From Microbacterium sp. zg-Y1090 (GTDB lineage: Bacteria; Actinomycetota; Actinomycetes; Actinomycetales; Microbacteriaceae): a DNA stretch of 64,000 nucleotides. The stretch is taken from assembly GCF_030246945.1 (NCBI RefSeq), contig NZ_CP126742.1:1922001-1986000 (forward strand), given 5' to 3'. A model generated the notes under the pieces. The model saw nothing but the letters and a program-made list of their open reading frames with translations, searched no databases and was not told the origin of the DNA. The position numbers were made by a program, and so were the translations under genes. Shown here one piece after another: positions 47,849-59,651 of this stretch (its first letter is position 1; every line of letters starts with the position of its first letter).

Positions 47849-49512
47849 GGATCACCGATACGAGCGACCTGTGGTGGAAGTCCGCGGTCATCTACTGCCT
47901 CGACGCCGAGACGTTCCTCGACTCCAACGGGGACGGCGTGGGCGACCTGCAGGGGCTGGCCTCGCGCATCGACTATCTCGCCCAGCTCGGCGTCACCTGT
48001 CTGTGGCTCATGCCCTTCTATCCGACGCCCGACCGCGACGACGGGTACGACGTGACGGACTTCTACGGCGTCGACCCGCGCCTGGGCACGCACGGCGACC
48101 TCGTCGAGGTGATCCGCACGGCGCGTGACAGAGGCATCCGCGTGATCGTCGACCTCGTCGTGAACCACACCTCCGACCGGCATCCCTGGTTCCAGTCCGC
48201 CAAGCGCAGCCCCTCGTCGCCGTACCGCGACTTCTACGTGTGGCGCTCCGACCCGCCGCCCAAGGGGCAGAAGAACGAGGTCTTCCCCGGCGAGGCCGAC
48301 GGCATCTGGACGCGCGAGGACAAGTCGGGCAAGTGGTACATGCACAGCTTCTACCCGCACCAGCCCGACCTGAACATCGCGAACCCCGCGGTGCGCGACG
48401 AGATCGCCAAGACGGTCGGCTTCTGGCTGCAGCTGGGCATCTCCGGATTCCGCGTCGACGCCGTCCCGTTCCTGCTCGAGGCGCAGGAAGGCGCCGAGAT
48501 GGCCGACCCGCACGACATGCTGCGCGACATCCGCCGCTTTCTGCAGCGGCGCTCGAGCGAAGCGGTGCTGCTGGGCGAGGTGAACCTCCCCTACGAGCAG
48601 CAGGCCGCGTACTTCGGCGCAGGCAACGACGGCCAGGAACTGACGATGCAGTTCGACTTCGCCGGGATGCAGGCGTTCTACCTGTCGCTCGTCCGCCAGG
48701 ATCCCGAGCCCCTCGCCACGGCGCTCTCCTCGCGCCCCGCGCTTCCCGTCGAAGCGCAGTGGGCGAACTTCCTGCGCAACCACGACGAGCTCACGCTCGA
48801 CCAGCTCACCGACGACGAGCGGCAGGAGGTGTTCGAGGCCTTCGCGCCCGACGAGCACCAGCGCGTGTACGGGCGGGGAATCACCCGTCGCCTGCCGACC
48901 ATGCTCGAAGGCGACCCCCGCCGCATCCGCATGGCGTACAGCCTGCTGTTCACCCTCCCGGGCACGCCGGCGCTGTTCTACGGCGAGGAGATCGGCATGG
49001 GCGAGAACGCCGAGCTCGACAAGCGTCATGCCGTGCGCACCCCCATGCAGTGGTCGGCGGAACGCGATGGCGGGTTCTCGACCGCGCCGCCTTCTCGTCT
49101 CGTGGCCCAGCCGCCCGGTGACGGGTACTCGCCGCTGCACGTCAACGTCGCCGACCAGCTCGAAGACCGCGATTCGCTCCTGCACTTCTTCCGCGACCTC
49201 ACCTCCCGCTACCGCATCTCACCCGAGCTCGGATGGGGCGAACTGGAGATCATCGCGCATGACGCGTCGGGCGTGCTGGTGCATTCCCTGCGCGCCGACG
49301 TCGGCCGCACGGTCGCCGTGCACAACTTCACCGATGTCCCGGCGGTGGTCGCGTTCGCTCTCGCGGACGAGCCCGAGGGGACGACACTGGTCGACGTGCT
49401 CGACTCCGAGCGGCTCCCGCTCGACGACCGCGGTCGCGTCGAATTCACCCTCCCCGCGTACGGCTACCGCTGGCTGCGGGTGTCGCGCCCCGGAGACGGC
49501 CGGGTGACCTGA
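47845..49512 (+). CDS. GH13 alpha-amylase-family enzyme, trehalose-synthase-like
   Basis: This is a 555-residue glycoside hydrolase family 13 enzyme. Its conserved regions are DLVVNHTSDRHPWF (103-116), nucleophile Asp205 in GFRVDAVP, acid/base Glu245 in LLGEVNLP and transition-state Asp314 in FLRNHDEL. Overall similarity is to trehalose synthase (maltose to trehalose isomerisation), but the QPDLNIANP loop and GEVN (TreS has AEAN) mark a separate subgroup, so the activity should be tested. Start GTG at 47845, with GAAGGAG upstream, overlaps the flavin oxidoreductase stop. otsAB at 1.6-3.8 kb is an independent trehalose route. Confidence 0.85.
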   Translation: MRITDTSDLWWKSAVIYCLDAETFLDSNGDGVGDLQGLASRIDYLAQLGVTCLWLMPFYPTPDRDDGYDVTDFYGVDPRLGTHGDLVEVIRTARDRGIRVIVDLVVNHTSDRHPWFQSAKRSPSSPYRDFYVWRSDPPPKGQKNEVFPGEADGIWTREDKSGKWYMHSFYPHQPDLNIANPAVRDEIAKTVGFWLQLGISGFRVDAVPFLLEAQEGAEMADPHDMLRDIRRFLQRRSSEAVLLGEVNLPYEQQAAYFGAGNDGQELTMQFDFAGMQAFYLSLVRQDPEPLATALSSRPALPVEAQWANFLRNHDELTLDQLTDDERQEVFEAFAPDEHQRVYGRGITRRLPTMLEGDPRRIRMAYSLLFTLPGTPALFYGEEIGMGENAELDKRHAVRTPMQWSAERDGGFSTAPPSRLVAQPPGDGYSPLHVNVADQLEDRDSLLHFFRDLTSRYRISPELGWGELEIIAHDASGVLVHSLRADVGRTVAVHNFTDVPAVVAFALADEPEGTTLVDVLDSERLPLDDRGRVEFTLPAYGYRWLRVSRPGDGRVT

Positions 49513-49595
49513 GTCGCTTCCGTGGCTCCCGCGGCGGATGCCGGGACCCGGACCCGCACAGGGATCTCCGTCCGCGTTTCAGCGGGTGTCGCGCG

Positions 49596-50519
49596 TCAGA
49601 AGGGCAACAGGGGGTCGACGGCGATCGCGATGAACAGCAGCGTCAGGTACGTGATCGACGCGTGGAAGACCCGCATCGGCTTGGGCTCCGTGCCGCGCAC
49701 GGCGCGGGCGTAGAGCACGTGGGACTCGTAGACGAACCAGCCGCCGAAGACCAGCGCCGAGACGGTGTACACCAGGCCCATGCCCGCCACCGGGATCAGC
49801 AGCAGCGAGCACGCCACGGTGGCCCAGGCGTAGAGGATGACCTGCAGGCCCACCTGCGTGCCGTTGCGGGTCGCCCCGAGCATCGGCACGGACACGTCGG
49901 CGTAGTCGACCTTGTACTTCATCGACAGCGGCCAGTAGTGCGGCGGGGTCCACAGGAACACCAGCACGAACAGGATCGCGGCGCTCCACGACAGCGAGCC
50001 GGTCACGGCCGACCAGCCGATGAGCACCGGGAAGCACCCGGCGATGCCGCCCCACACGATGTTCTGCTCGGTGCGGCGCTTGAGGATCATCGTGTAGATC
50101 ACGACGTAGAAGAAGATGGCGGCCACCGACAGCGATGCGGCGACCCAGTTTGTCGTGGCCAGCAGCCACAGCGTGGATGCCACGGCGAGCACCCAGGAGA
50201 AGATGAGCGCGCCACGGGCGGAGACCTCGCCGGTGACGATCGGCCGACCCGCGGTGCGCTTCATGTGCGCGTCGATGTCGCGATCGAGGTACATGTTGAA
50301 CGCGGCGGCCGACCCGGCGCTCATCGAGCCGCCGATGACGGTGGCCAGCACCAGCCAGACGTTCGGGAACCCGCCTTCGGCGAGGATCATCACCGGCACC
50401 GTGGTGACGAGCAGCAGCTCGAGGACGCGCGGCTTCGTCAAGGCGATGTACGCGCGCACCGTCCGCCGGAACGACGGGGTCGCCGTCTGCGCGCTGCCCG
50501 ACGTCGTCGTGATGTCCAT
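49596..50519 (-). CDS. ctaB: Protohaem IX farnesyltransferase (haem O synthase)
   Basis: This enzyme adds a farnesyl group to haem B, giving haem O for cytochrome oxidases. The 307-residue UbiA-family membrane protein has nine predicted helices. The prenyl-diphosphate-binding motifs are [15 protein letters not shown] (first Asp-rich loop, about 75-89) and [10 protein letters not shown] (second), with [21 protein letters not shown] between. The ATG at 50519 has GGGGAAA upstream; GTG starts up to 50549 are possible. It is divergent from the transketolase gene, the usual arrangement in this phylum. Confidence 0.92.
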   Translation of the reverse strand: MDITTTSGSAQTATPSFRRTVRAYIALTKPRVLELLLVTTVPVMILAEGGFPNVWLVLATVIGGSMSAGSAAAFNMYLDRDIDAHMKRTAGRPIVTGEVSARGALIFSWVLAVASTLWLLATTNWVAASLSVAAIFFYVVIYTMILKRRTEQNIVWGGIAGCFPVLIGWSAVTGSLSWSAAILFVLVFLWTPPHYWPLSMKYKVDYADVSVPMLGATRNGTQVGLQVILYAWATVACSLLLIPVAGMGLVYTVSALVFGGWFVYESHVLYARAVRGTEPKPMRVFHASITYLTLLFIAIAVDPLLPF

Positions 50520-50637
50520 TTTCCCCGCTATCGCTGCTTGCACTACCACCTCAGTCTAGGCCATGGCCCCGCGGGCCCTTCCGCGCGCGCGATCGTCATA
50601 CAGCGCGCGGACCGCCCTCGCGGGTACCCCACTTCGC

Positions 50638-50643
50638 TATGCT
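50638..50643 (+). promoter_or_regulatory. Candidate -10 box of the pentose phosphate operon
   Basis: TATGCT lies 105 bases before the tkt start in the 228-base divergent interval with ctaB. On the other strand TAGACT (50553-50558) may serve ctaB. No clear -35 box is seen for either. Confidence 0.4.
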
Positions 50644-50747
50644 GAACGCACACGCGCGCCGGTGCCGCCGGCCCCCGCCACCTCTCCCGGATGAGGGCAG
50701 CGGGCTGGCCTCGACACGAAGCGCATCCCCTCGAGAAAGGCGACCGA

Positions 50748-52843
<2,096 letters not shown>

Positions 52844-52847
<4 letters not shown>

Positions 52848-53959
52848 CAACTCCCACCCAGGCCCTGTCCGACGCAGGCGTGAGCATCTGGCTCGACGAC
52901 CTGTCCCGCCAGCGCATCACCACCGGCAACCTGCAGCAGCTCATCGACACCCGAAACGTCGTGGGGGTGACCACCAACCCGACGATCTTCCAGGGCGCGA
53001 TCTCGGCCGGAATCGGCTATGAAGAGGCCATCGCCGCGCAGGCGGCCAAGGGCGCCTCGACCGACGACACGATCTTCTCGCTGACCACCACCGACGTGCA
53101 GAGTGCGTGCGACATCTTCCGCCCCATCTACGACGCCACCAAGGGCGTCGACGGCCGGGTGTCGATCGAGGTCTCCCCCGACCTCGCACACGACACCGCG
53201 GCGACCGTCGCCCAGGCCAAGGAGCTGGCGGCGGCCGTCGACCGCCCGAATGTGCTGATCAAGATCCCCGCCACCAAGGCGGGGCTGCCCGCGATCACCG
53301 AGGTCATCGCGGCGGGCATCTCGGTCAACGTCACGCTCATCTTCTCGCTGGAGCGGTACGCCGAGGTCATCGACGCGTACCTCGACGGCCTGGAGCGGGC
53401 GCACAGCGCGGACTTCGACCTGTCGCACATCCACTCCGTCGCGTCCTTCTTCGTCTCGAGAGTCGACACCGAGATCAACAAGCGTCTCGAGGCCGTGGGC
53501 ACCGGCGAGGCCGAAGGACTCATGTCGCTCGCAGGCGTCGCCAACGCGCGCCTCGCGTACGAGCTGTTCGAGCAGAAGTTCGCTGAGAAGCGGGCGACCG
53601 ACCTCGTCGGGATCGGCGCCAACGTGCAGCGGCCGCTGTGGGCGTCCACGGGGGTCAAGGACCCGAAGCTTCCCGACACGCTCTACGTCACCGAGCTCGT
53701 CGCGCCCGGCACCGTCAACACGATGCCGGAGAAGACGCTCGAGGCCACCTTCGACCACGGTCAGATCGTCGGCGACAGCATCAGCGGCACCTACGACGCC
53801 GCACGCAAGGTCTTCGCCGACCTCGACCGGCTCGGCATCGACCTCGTCGAGGTCACGCAGCTGCTCGAAGACGAGGGCGTCGACAAGTTCATCGGCTCGT
53901 GGCACGACCTGCAGGGCACCGTCACCGAGGCTCTCGAAGGGGCCAAGGCCAACGCATGA
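52844..53959 (+). CDS. tal: Transaldolase
   Basis: The enzyme transfers dihydroxyacetone units between sedoheptulose 7-phosphate and glyceraldehyde 3-phosphate. The 371-residue TIM barrel has [11 protein letters not shown] near the start, [13 protein letters not shown] at 41-53, Schiff-base Lys140 in [15 protein letters not shown] and [17 protein letters not shown] near the end. Length fits the actinobacterial type. Start and stop overlap tkt and pgi by 4 bases each. Confidence 0.95.
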
Positions 53960-55584
53960 CCTTCGACATCCGGGTCACCGGGCGCGCCAAGGCGGCGGTC
54001 GACCGCGTCCTGCCGACGCTGATCGCCGACCTCGTCGCCAGCGGCATCACCGCCGGTGACGCCGCCCTGTGGGGTCCCGCCGCCGAGGCGGACGCCGCTC
54101 AGCGTCTGGGCTGGGTGCAGGCGGTCAGCGTCTCGCGTCCGATGGTCCCCGAGATCCTCGCCCTGCGCGAGCAGCTCGTGGCGCGCGGCATCACCCGGGT
54201 CGTCCTCGCGGGGATGGGCGGGTCGTCCCTCGCCCCCGAGGTCATCGCGCAGACGGCAGGCGTGCCGCTGGTGATCCTGGATTCCACCGCGCCCGGCCAG
54301 GTGCTCGCCGCGATCGACGGCGACGGCGAGACCGGCGGCCTGGCCGAGACGGTGCTGGTCGTGTCGTCGAAGTCGGGTTCCACGGTCGAGACGGATGCCG
54401 CACGGCGCGCGTTCGAGGCCGCCTGGAGCGACCTCGGCATGGACCCGGCCGAGCACATCGTCGTCGTGACCGACCCGGGCTCGCCGCTGGACGAGTCGGC
54501 TCGTGCCGCCGGGTACCGTGTGTTCCCGGCCGACCCGACCGTGGGCGGCCGCTACTCGGCCCTCACCGCGTTCGGGCTCGTGCCCACGGGGCTCGCGGGC
54601 GTCGACATCAGCGAGCTGCTCGACGAAGCGGAGGCGACGCTGCTGGAAGTGGCGATCGACAGCCCCGACAACCCCGCGCTCGTGCTGGCCGCAGCCATCG
54701 CCGGCAGCGACCCGCTGCGCGACAAGCTGGGCCTGGTCAGCGACGGCACCCACATCATGGGCCTGCCGGACTGGATCGAGCAGCTCGTGGCCGAGTCCAC
54801 CGGCAAGGACGGCACCGGCATCCTGCCGGTCGCGCTGCTGCCGGTGTCCCCCGAGCTGGATTCCCGTCCCGACGACCTGCAGATCCTGCGCCTGGTCGAC
54901 GAGGCGCGCGAGTTCCACCTGGTCGAGCCGCACGAGGACGAGATCCTCGTCAGCGGGTCCCTCGGCGCCCAGCTGCTGGTGTGGGAGTATGCCACCGCGA
55001 TCGCCGGTCGCCTGCTCGGCATCAACCCGTTCGACCAGCCCGATGTGGAGTCCGCCAAGGTCGCCGCCCGTGCGCTGCTCGACGCCCGACCCGCGCCGAC
55101 GGAGCCGTCCTTCACGGAGCACGGCGTCGAGGTGCGGGTCTCCGACCCGGCTCTCGCGGCGTCCGGAACGATCGCCGGCGTGCTCGAGGCCCTCTGGGAC
55201 CGCATCCCGCCGGACGGCTATGTGTCGCTGCAGGCATATGTCGACCGTCGCGAGCTGTCGCAGCTCGCGGGGCTGCGCGAGATGGTCGCCGCCGACAGCG
55301 GGCGTCCGACCACCTTCGGCTGGGGACCGCGGTTCCTGCACTCGACAGGGCAGTACCATAAGGGCGGCCCGGCCACCGGTGTGTTCGTGCAGATCCTCGA
55401 CGCCGGCGAGGTCGACCTGGAGATCCCGGGCCGGCCGTTCACGTTCGGGCAGCTGATCCGCGCCCAGGCCGCCGGCGACGCCGCCGTCCTTTCCGAGACG
55501 CACGGTCGCCCCGTCGTCACCCTCACGCTCACCGAACCGCAGCCCGACGTGCTGACGCTGTTCGAAGCCGTCCTGGAGGACTGA
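53956..55584 (+). CDS. pgi: Glucose-6-phosphate isomerase
   Basis: The enzyme interconverts glucose and fructose 6-phosphates. The 542-residue SIS-domain protein has [13 protein letters not shown] around 90-102, [11 protein letters not shown] around 136-146, [15 protein letters not shown] around 196-210 and the C-terminal His/Lys in [10 protein letters not shown]. It belongs to the variant actinobacterial group encoded between tal and zwf rather than the classical PGI. It overlaps tal by 4 bases and is followed by zwf after 8 bases. Confidence 0.88.
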   Translation: MTFDIRVTGRAKAAVDRVLPTLIADLVASGITAGDAALWGPAAEADAAQRLGWVQAVSVSRPMVPEILALREQLVARGITRVVLAGMGGSSLAPEVIAQTAGVPLVILDSTAPGQVLAAIDGDGETGGLAETVLVVSSKSGSTVETDAARRAFEAAWSDLGMDPAEHIVVVTDPGSPLDESARAAGYRVFPADPTVGGRYSALTAFGLVPTGLAGVDISELLDEAEATLLEVAIDSPDNPALVLAAAIAGSDPLRDKLGLVSDGTHIMGLPDWIEQLVAESTGKDGTGILPVALLPVSPELDSRPDDLQILRLVDEAREFHLVEPHEDEILVSGSLGAQLLVWEYATAIAGRLLGINPFDQPDVESAKVAARALLDARPAPTEPSFTEHGVEVRVSDPALAASGTIAGVLEALWDRIPPDGYVSLQAYVDRRELSQLAGLREMVAADSGRPTTFGWGPRFLHSTGQYHKGGPATGVFVQILDAGEVDLEIPGRPFTFGQLIRAQAAGDAAVLSETHGRPVVTLTLTEPQPDVLTLFEAVLED

Positions 55585-55592
55585 ACCCCCCG

Positions 55593-57143
55593 ATGACCGT
55601 CGAGATCCGGCGCGGCCACAATCCGCTGCGCGATCCTCACGACCGCCGCCTCAACCGCATCGCCGGCCCGAGCGCACTGGTCATCTTCGGCGTGACAGGC
55701 GACCTGTCGCGCAAGAAGCTCATGCCCGCCGTCTACGACCTGGCCAACCGCGGCCTGCTGCCGCCCGGTTTCGCGCTGGTCGGCTTCGCACGCCGTGACT
55801 GGGCGGACGAGGACTTCGCCCGCGTCGTCTACGACGCGGTGAAGCAGCACGCGCGCACACCCTTCCGCGAGGAGACGTGGAAGCAGCTGCTCCAGGGCAT
55901 CCGCTTCGTCTCCGGCGAGTTCGACGACCCGGAGGCGTTCCGTCGCCTGCGCGACACCGTGCACGCCCTCGACGTGGAGCGCGGAACAATGGGCAACCAC
56001 GCCTACTACCTGTCGATCCCGCCCAAGGACTTCCCTCTGGTGGCGAAGCAGCTGAAGTCGTCGGGACTCGTCGACGACACCGCGGCGGGCGACTCGAGCT
56101 GGCGCCGCGTCGTCATCGAGAAGCCGTTCGGCAGCAACCTGCAGACCGCCCGCGCCCTCAACGAGGCGCTGGAGGTCGCGTTCCCGGCCGACTCGATCTT
56201 CCGCATCGACCACTACCTCGGCAAGGAGACGGTCCAGAACATCCTGGCGCTCCGCTTCGCCAACGAGCTGTATGAGCCGATCTGGAACCGCAACTACGTC
56301 GATCACGTGCAGATCACCATGGCCGAGGACATCGGCGTGGGCGGGCGGGCCGGCTACTACGACGGCATCGGCGCGGCGCGCGACGTGATCCAGAACCACC
56401 TGCTGCAGCTCCTGGCGCTCACCGCGATGGAAGAGCCCATCTCCCTGGATGCCACGCACCTGCGTGCCGAGAAGGAGAAGGTCCTCGCCGCGGTGCGGCT
56501 GCCCGAGGATCTGTCGACGGCGACCGCGCGCGGCCAGTACGCCGGCGGGTGGCAGGGCGGCGAGAAGGTCACCAGCTTTCTCGACGAGGACGGCATGGAC
56601 CCGGCATCCACCACCGAGACCTACGCCGCGGTGAAGCTGGAGATCGCCACACGCCGCTGGGCCGGGGTGCCGTTCTATCTGCGCACCGGAAAACGGCTGG
56701 GCCGACGCGTCACCGAGATCGCCGTGGTGTTCAAGCGCGCCCCGCAGCACCTGTTCCTGCGCAACCAGACCACCGAGCAGGGCCAGAACGCGCTCGTCAT
56801 CCGCGTGCAGCCCGACGAGGGCGTGACCATCCGCTTCGGCTCCAAGGTCCCCGGCGCCGCCACCGAGGTGCGGGATGTGACGATGGACTTCGGCTACGGC
56901 CACGCCTTCACCGAATCGAGCCCGGAGGCCTACGAGCGCCTGATTCTCGACGTTCTGCTCGGCGATCCTCCGCTGTTCCCCCGGCATGAGGAGGTCGAGC
57001 TGAGCTGGCGGATCCTCGACCCGATCGAGCAGTACTGGAGCGAGCAGGGCGGGCCGCTCGAACAGTACTCCCCCGGATCCTGGGGTCCCCCGTCGGCCGA
57101 TGAGCTGCTGGCCCGTGACGGCCGCGTCTGGAGGCGCCCATGA
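55593..57143 (+). CDS. zwf: Glucose-6-phosphate 1-dehydrogenase
   Basis: This is the first enzyme of the oxidative pentose phosphate pathway, producing NADPH. The 516 residues contain the dinucleotide site IFGVTGDLSRKKLMPAVY (about 31-48), the substrate motif RIDHYLGKE with catalytic His at about 209 and the typical EKPFGSNLQTA. A hydrophilic N-terminal extension of about 25 residues precedes the Rossmann fold. It overlaps opcA by 4 bases, so enzyme and assembly factor are made together. Confidence 0.95.
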   Translation: MTVEIRRGHNPLRDPHDRRLNRIAGPSALVIFGVTGDLSRKKLMPAVYDLANRGLLPPGFALVGFARRDWADEDFARVVYDAVKQHARTPFREETWKQLLQGIRFVSGEFDDPEAFRRLRDTVHALDVERGTMGNHAYYLSIPPKDFPLVAKQLKSSGLVDDTAAGDSSWRRVVIEKPFGSNLQTARALNEALEVAFPADSIFRIDHYLGKETVQNILALRFANELYEPIWNRNYVDHVQITMAEDIGVGGRAGYYDGIGAARDVIQNHLLQLLALTAMEEPISLDATHLRAEKEKVLAAVRLPEDLSTATARGQYAGGWQGGEKVTSFLDEDGMDPASTTETYAAVKLEIATRRWAGVPFYLRTGKRLGRRVTEIAVVFKRAPQHLFLRNQTTEQGQNALVIRVQPDEGVTIRFGSKVPGAATEVRDVTMDFGYGHAFTESSPEAYERLILDVLLGDPPLFPRHEEVELSWRILDPIEQYWSEQGGPLEQYSPGSWGPPSADELLARDGRVWRRP

Positions 57144-58087
57144 TCCTCGACATCCCCGACACCACGGTGTCCCAGGTGGCCCGCTCGCTGGTGAAGGTGC
57201 GCGAAGAAGGCGGCGCGGTCGCCCTCGGGCGCGTGCTGACGCTTGTCATCGCCAGTTCCCACGGGCTCGAGGAGGACGCCATCGACGCCGCGAACGCGGC
57301 CTCGCGCGAACACCCGATGCGCGTGATCGTGCTCATCAGCGAGCCCGACGGCGAACCCCGTCTCGATGCGCAGATCCGCGTCGGCGGGGATGCCGGGGCG
57401 AGCGAGGTCATCGTGCTGCGCGCTCACGGCGACGCCGCCAGCAACCCCGACAGCCTCATCACGGGGCTCCTGCTGCCGGACGCCCCGGTCGTGGCATGGT
57501 GGCCGGACCACCCGCCGGCCGTCCCCGCCGAGTCCGGGATCGGACGCATCGCGCAACGGCGCATCACCGACGCCTCGAGCAAGCCGTACAACTCCGACCG
57601 TCTCAGCGCCCTGGCGCGCACATACGCCCCTGGCGACACGGACCTCGCCTGGACGCGGCTGACCCACTGGCGCGAGCAGCTCGCCGCCGTGCTGGACCAG
57701 CCGCCCTACGAGCCCGTGACCGACGTCGAGGTCGTGGGCGCCGGCAGCTCTCCGTCCACGGCCCTCCTCGCGGCCTGGCTTCGCCTGAAGCTGGAAGTCC
57801 CGGTCACGTGGCGCTACGCCGACCCCGACGAGTGGGACCACGGCATCCGCTCCGTGCGTCTCACGCGCGCCTCCGGCGACATCGTGCTCGAGCGCAGCAA
57901 CGACATCGACGCGAAGCTGGCGCAGCCTCAGCAGCCCGAGCACGAGATCGTCCTCCCCCGCCGCACCCTGCGCGAGTGCCTCGCCGAGGAGCTGCGTCGC
58001 CTCGACCCGGACGTCCTGTATGGTCGGGTGATCACACGCGGCTGGGAGCTGCTCGGCCCTGCGGTGACACGGGAGTCGCATGGCTGA
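57140..58087 (+). CDS. opcA: Glucose-6-phosphate dehydrogenase assembly protein OpcA
   Basis: OpcA is needed for full activity or assembly of G6PDH in actinobacteria and cyanobacteria. The 315-residue protein has the family segments ASSHGLEEDAIDAANAASREHPMRVIVLI, LLLPDAPVVAWWPDHPP and RITDASSKPYNSDRLSALARTYAPGDTDLAWTRLTHWREQLAA. It overlaps zwf by 4 bases and pgl by 8, which is the usual order. Confidence 0.93.
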   Translation: MILDIPDTTVSQVARSLVKVREEGGAVALGRVLTLVIASSHGLEEDAIDAANAASREHPMRVIVLISEPDGEPRLDAQIRVGGDAGASEVIVLRAHGDAASNPDSLITGLLLPDAPVVAWWPDHPPAVPAESGIGRIAQRRITDASSKPYNSDRLSALARTYAPGDTDLAWTRLTHWREQLAAVLDQPPYEPVTDVEVVGAGSSPSTALLAAWLRLKLEVPVTWRYADPDEWDHGIRSVRLTRASGDIVLERSNDIDAKLAQPQQPEHEIVLPRRTLRECLAEELRRLDPDVLYGRVITRGWELLGPAVTRESHG

Positions 58088-58865
58088 GTTCTACGCCGAG
58101 AAGCGGGTCGTCGTGCGCCCCGACCGGGAGCACATCGCACGGTCGGTCGCGACGCGCTTCCTCTCGCGGCTGACCAAGCGCGGGCGCGAGGGACAGGTCA
58201 CCCACGTGTCCCTCACCGGAGGCGCCATGGGCGCCGCCGTGCTGCGTGCGGCCGGCGACCATGCCAAGCGCGACAGCGTCGACTGGTCTCTCGTGCACTT
58301 CTGGTGGAGCGACGAGCGCTTCGTCCCCGCCGACAGCGGGGAACGCAACGAGGCGATGGCGCGTGAGGCCCTGCTCGGGCGCATCCCCGTCCCCGCCGAG
58401 AACGTCCACGCCATGCCCGCCTCCGATTCCGGGCTCGACCTCGACGAGGCCGCGACCGCCTACGAGCGCCAGCTGGCGCGTTTCGCCGACGTGGATGCCG
58501 GCCTCGCCTGGCCGACGTTCCACATCACCTTCCTCGGCGTCGGCGCCGACGGGCATATCGCGTCGCTGTTCCCCGACCGGCCGGAGATCCAGATCACCGA
58601 CCGCGCCGTCGTCGGCGTCCGCGACTCGCCGGTCCCGCCCGCGGAGCGGCTCACCCTCACCCGGCCGGTCATCAACTCCTCCGCGCGCGTCTGGATGGTC
58701 GTCGCGGGCACGGACAAGGCCGCCGCGCTGGGCCTGGTGCTCGCGGGCGCGAGCTACGACAGCGTGCCGGCAGCGGGAGCGAAGGGGCGCAAGCGCACCA
58801 TCATCTTCGTCGACCAGGATGCCGCGGCACAGGTGCCGCCGGAGCTGATCGACGGCGAGTACTGA
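58080..58865 (+). CDS. pgl: 6-phosphogluconolactonase
   Basis: The enzyme hydrolyses 6-phosphogluconolactone to 6-phosphogluconate. The 261-residue SugarP-isomerase-like protein has HVSLTGGAMGAAVL near residues 41-54, HFWWSDERFVPADSGERNE around 75-93 and FLGVGADGHIASLFPD around 150-165 with the catalytic His. Last gene of the pentose phosphate operon, overlapping opcA by 8 bases and followed by two hairpins. Confidence 0.92.
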   Translation: MAEFYAEKRVVVRPDREHIARSVATRFLSRLTKRGREGQVTHVSLTGGAMGAAVLRAAGDHAKRDSVDWSLVHFWWSDERFVPADSGERNEAMAREALLGRIPVPAENVHAMPASDSGLDLDEAATAYERQLARFADVDAGLAWPTFHITFLGVGADGHIASLFPDRPEIQITDRAVVGVRDSPVPPAERLTLTRPVINSSARVWMVVAGTDKAAALGLVLAGASYDSVPAAGAKGRKRTIIFVDQDAAAQVPPELIDGEY

Positions 58866-58870
58866 CGGCA

Positions 58871-58925
58871 GCGCCGGCGTTCCGGCGCCCGCAGGTCAGT
58901 CAGCGGCGCCGGGCTTTCCGGCGCC
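58871..58925. terminator. Two tandem hairpins between convergent pgl and rbpA
   Basis: GCGCCGG-CGTT-CCGGCGC (58871-58888) and GGCGCCGG-GCTTT-CCGGCGCC (58905-58925) form two similar stems, each followed by CGCAG. They look like a duplicated bidirectional terminator. U-runs are absent. Confidence 0.65.
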
Positions 58926-58933
58926 CGCAGATA

Positions 58934-59287
58934 TCAGAGGCCGCGGCGCTCGCGCAGCTGCGTGAGGGCGTCCTCGAGGAGGGACTCGGCCTCTTCCTCG
59001 GTGCGACGCTCCTTCACGTACGCGAGGTGCGTCTTGTACGGCTCCGGCTTGGCCAGCGCCGGGGGGTTCTCCTTATCGCGACCGGCGGGAAGGCCGGAGT
59101 GCGGGGAGTCGATCGTCTCGGGGATCTCCTCATCGGAGATGCCGGCGGCGAAGTAGCGCACCGTCTCGTTGCCGAGGGCGTCCCAGTACGAGATCGCGAC
59201 GCGGTCGGCGTGGAAGCCGTGGTCCTGCTCGCCCATGGGGCCTGCGCCCACCCTCGTGCCGCGGATCGCGTTTCCACCTGTAGCCAT
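58934..59287 (-). CDS. rbpA: RNA polymerase-binding protein RbpA
   Basis: This actinobacterial factor binds RNA polymerase and the principal sigma factor and stabilises the open promoter complex. The 117-residue protein has the core-domain segment VAISYWDALGNETVRYFAAGI, a basic linker region and the sigma-interacting C-terminal part (YKTHLAYVKERRTEEEAESLLEDALTQLRERR). It follows secG by one base in the same direction, so it is in the glycolysis/secG transcript or has its own promoter. Confidence 0.93.
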   Translation of the reverse strand: MATGGNAIRGTRVGAGPMGEQDHGFHADRVAISYWDALGNETVRYFAAGISDEEIPETIDSPHSGLPAGRDKENPPALAKPEPYKTHLAYVKERRTEEEAESLLEDALTQLRERRGL

Positions 59288-59288
59288 G

Positions 59289-59537
59289 TCAGATTCCCTG
59301 GAACTTGGTGATCAGGCCCAGGGCCACGATCGAGACGAACCACGCAAGGGCGAGGATGACGGTGAAGCGGTTGAGGTTGCGCTCGGCCAGGCCGGACGAT
59401 CCCATCGCCGACGTCATGCCGCCGCCGAACATGTCGGACAGGCCGCCGCCGCGCCCCTTGTGGAGAAGGATGAGCAGGGTCAGCAGCAGGCTGGTGATGC
59501 CGAGCATCACCTGCATGACGAACTCGAGAATGGGCAC
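59289..59537 (-). CDS. secG: Preprotein translocase subunit SecG
   Basis: SecG is the small membrane subunit of the SecYEG channel. The 82-residue protein has two helices (about 5-24 and 57-77) joined by the typical Gly-rich loop LLHKGRGGGLSDMFGGGMTSAMGSSGLAERNLNR. The GTG at 59537 begins VPILEFVMQ. TATACT (minus strand, 59587-59592) is a good -10 candidate 50 bases upstream, so secG probably has its own promoter after the tpiA terminator. Confidence 0.93.
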   Translation of the reverse strand: MPILEFVMQVMLGITSLLLTLLILLHKGRGGGLSDMFGGGMTSAMGSSGLAERNLNRFTVILALAWFVSIVALGLITKFQGI

Positions 59538-59586
59538 TGTCGTGTAAGCCTTTCGCTGTGGTCACTGCCGGACCGCACAAGGGTCG

Positions 59587-59592
59587 AGTATA
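59587..59592 (-). promoter_or_regulatory. Candidate -10 box of secG-rbpA
   Basis: TATACT on the minus strand lies between the tpiA terminator and secG. The -35 region would fall inside the terminator stem and shows no consensus. Confidence 0.4.
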
Positions 59593-59610
59593 CCGGGCGG
59601 GAGCCGCGCG

Positions 59611-59645
59611 GCGGGTTCAGCGGCCGGTGTGGCCGCTGAACCCGC
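59611..59645 (-). terminator. Hairpin terminator downstream of tpiA
   Basis: A perfect 15-base stem (59611-59625 with 59631-59645) has a GGTGT loop and starts 6 bases after the tpiA stop. It ends the gap-pgk-tpiA unit. No clear U-run follows. Confidence 0.75.
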
Positions 59646-59651
59646 GCACGG

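Noticed and set aside
58871..58925. Tandem hairpins after pgl as part of a dispersed repeat family
   Set aside because: The two units are similar, but their position between convergent genes is explained by a duplicated terminator. No third copy was seen in the window.
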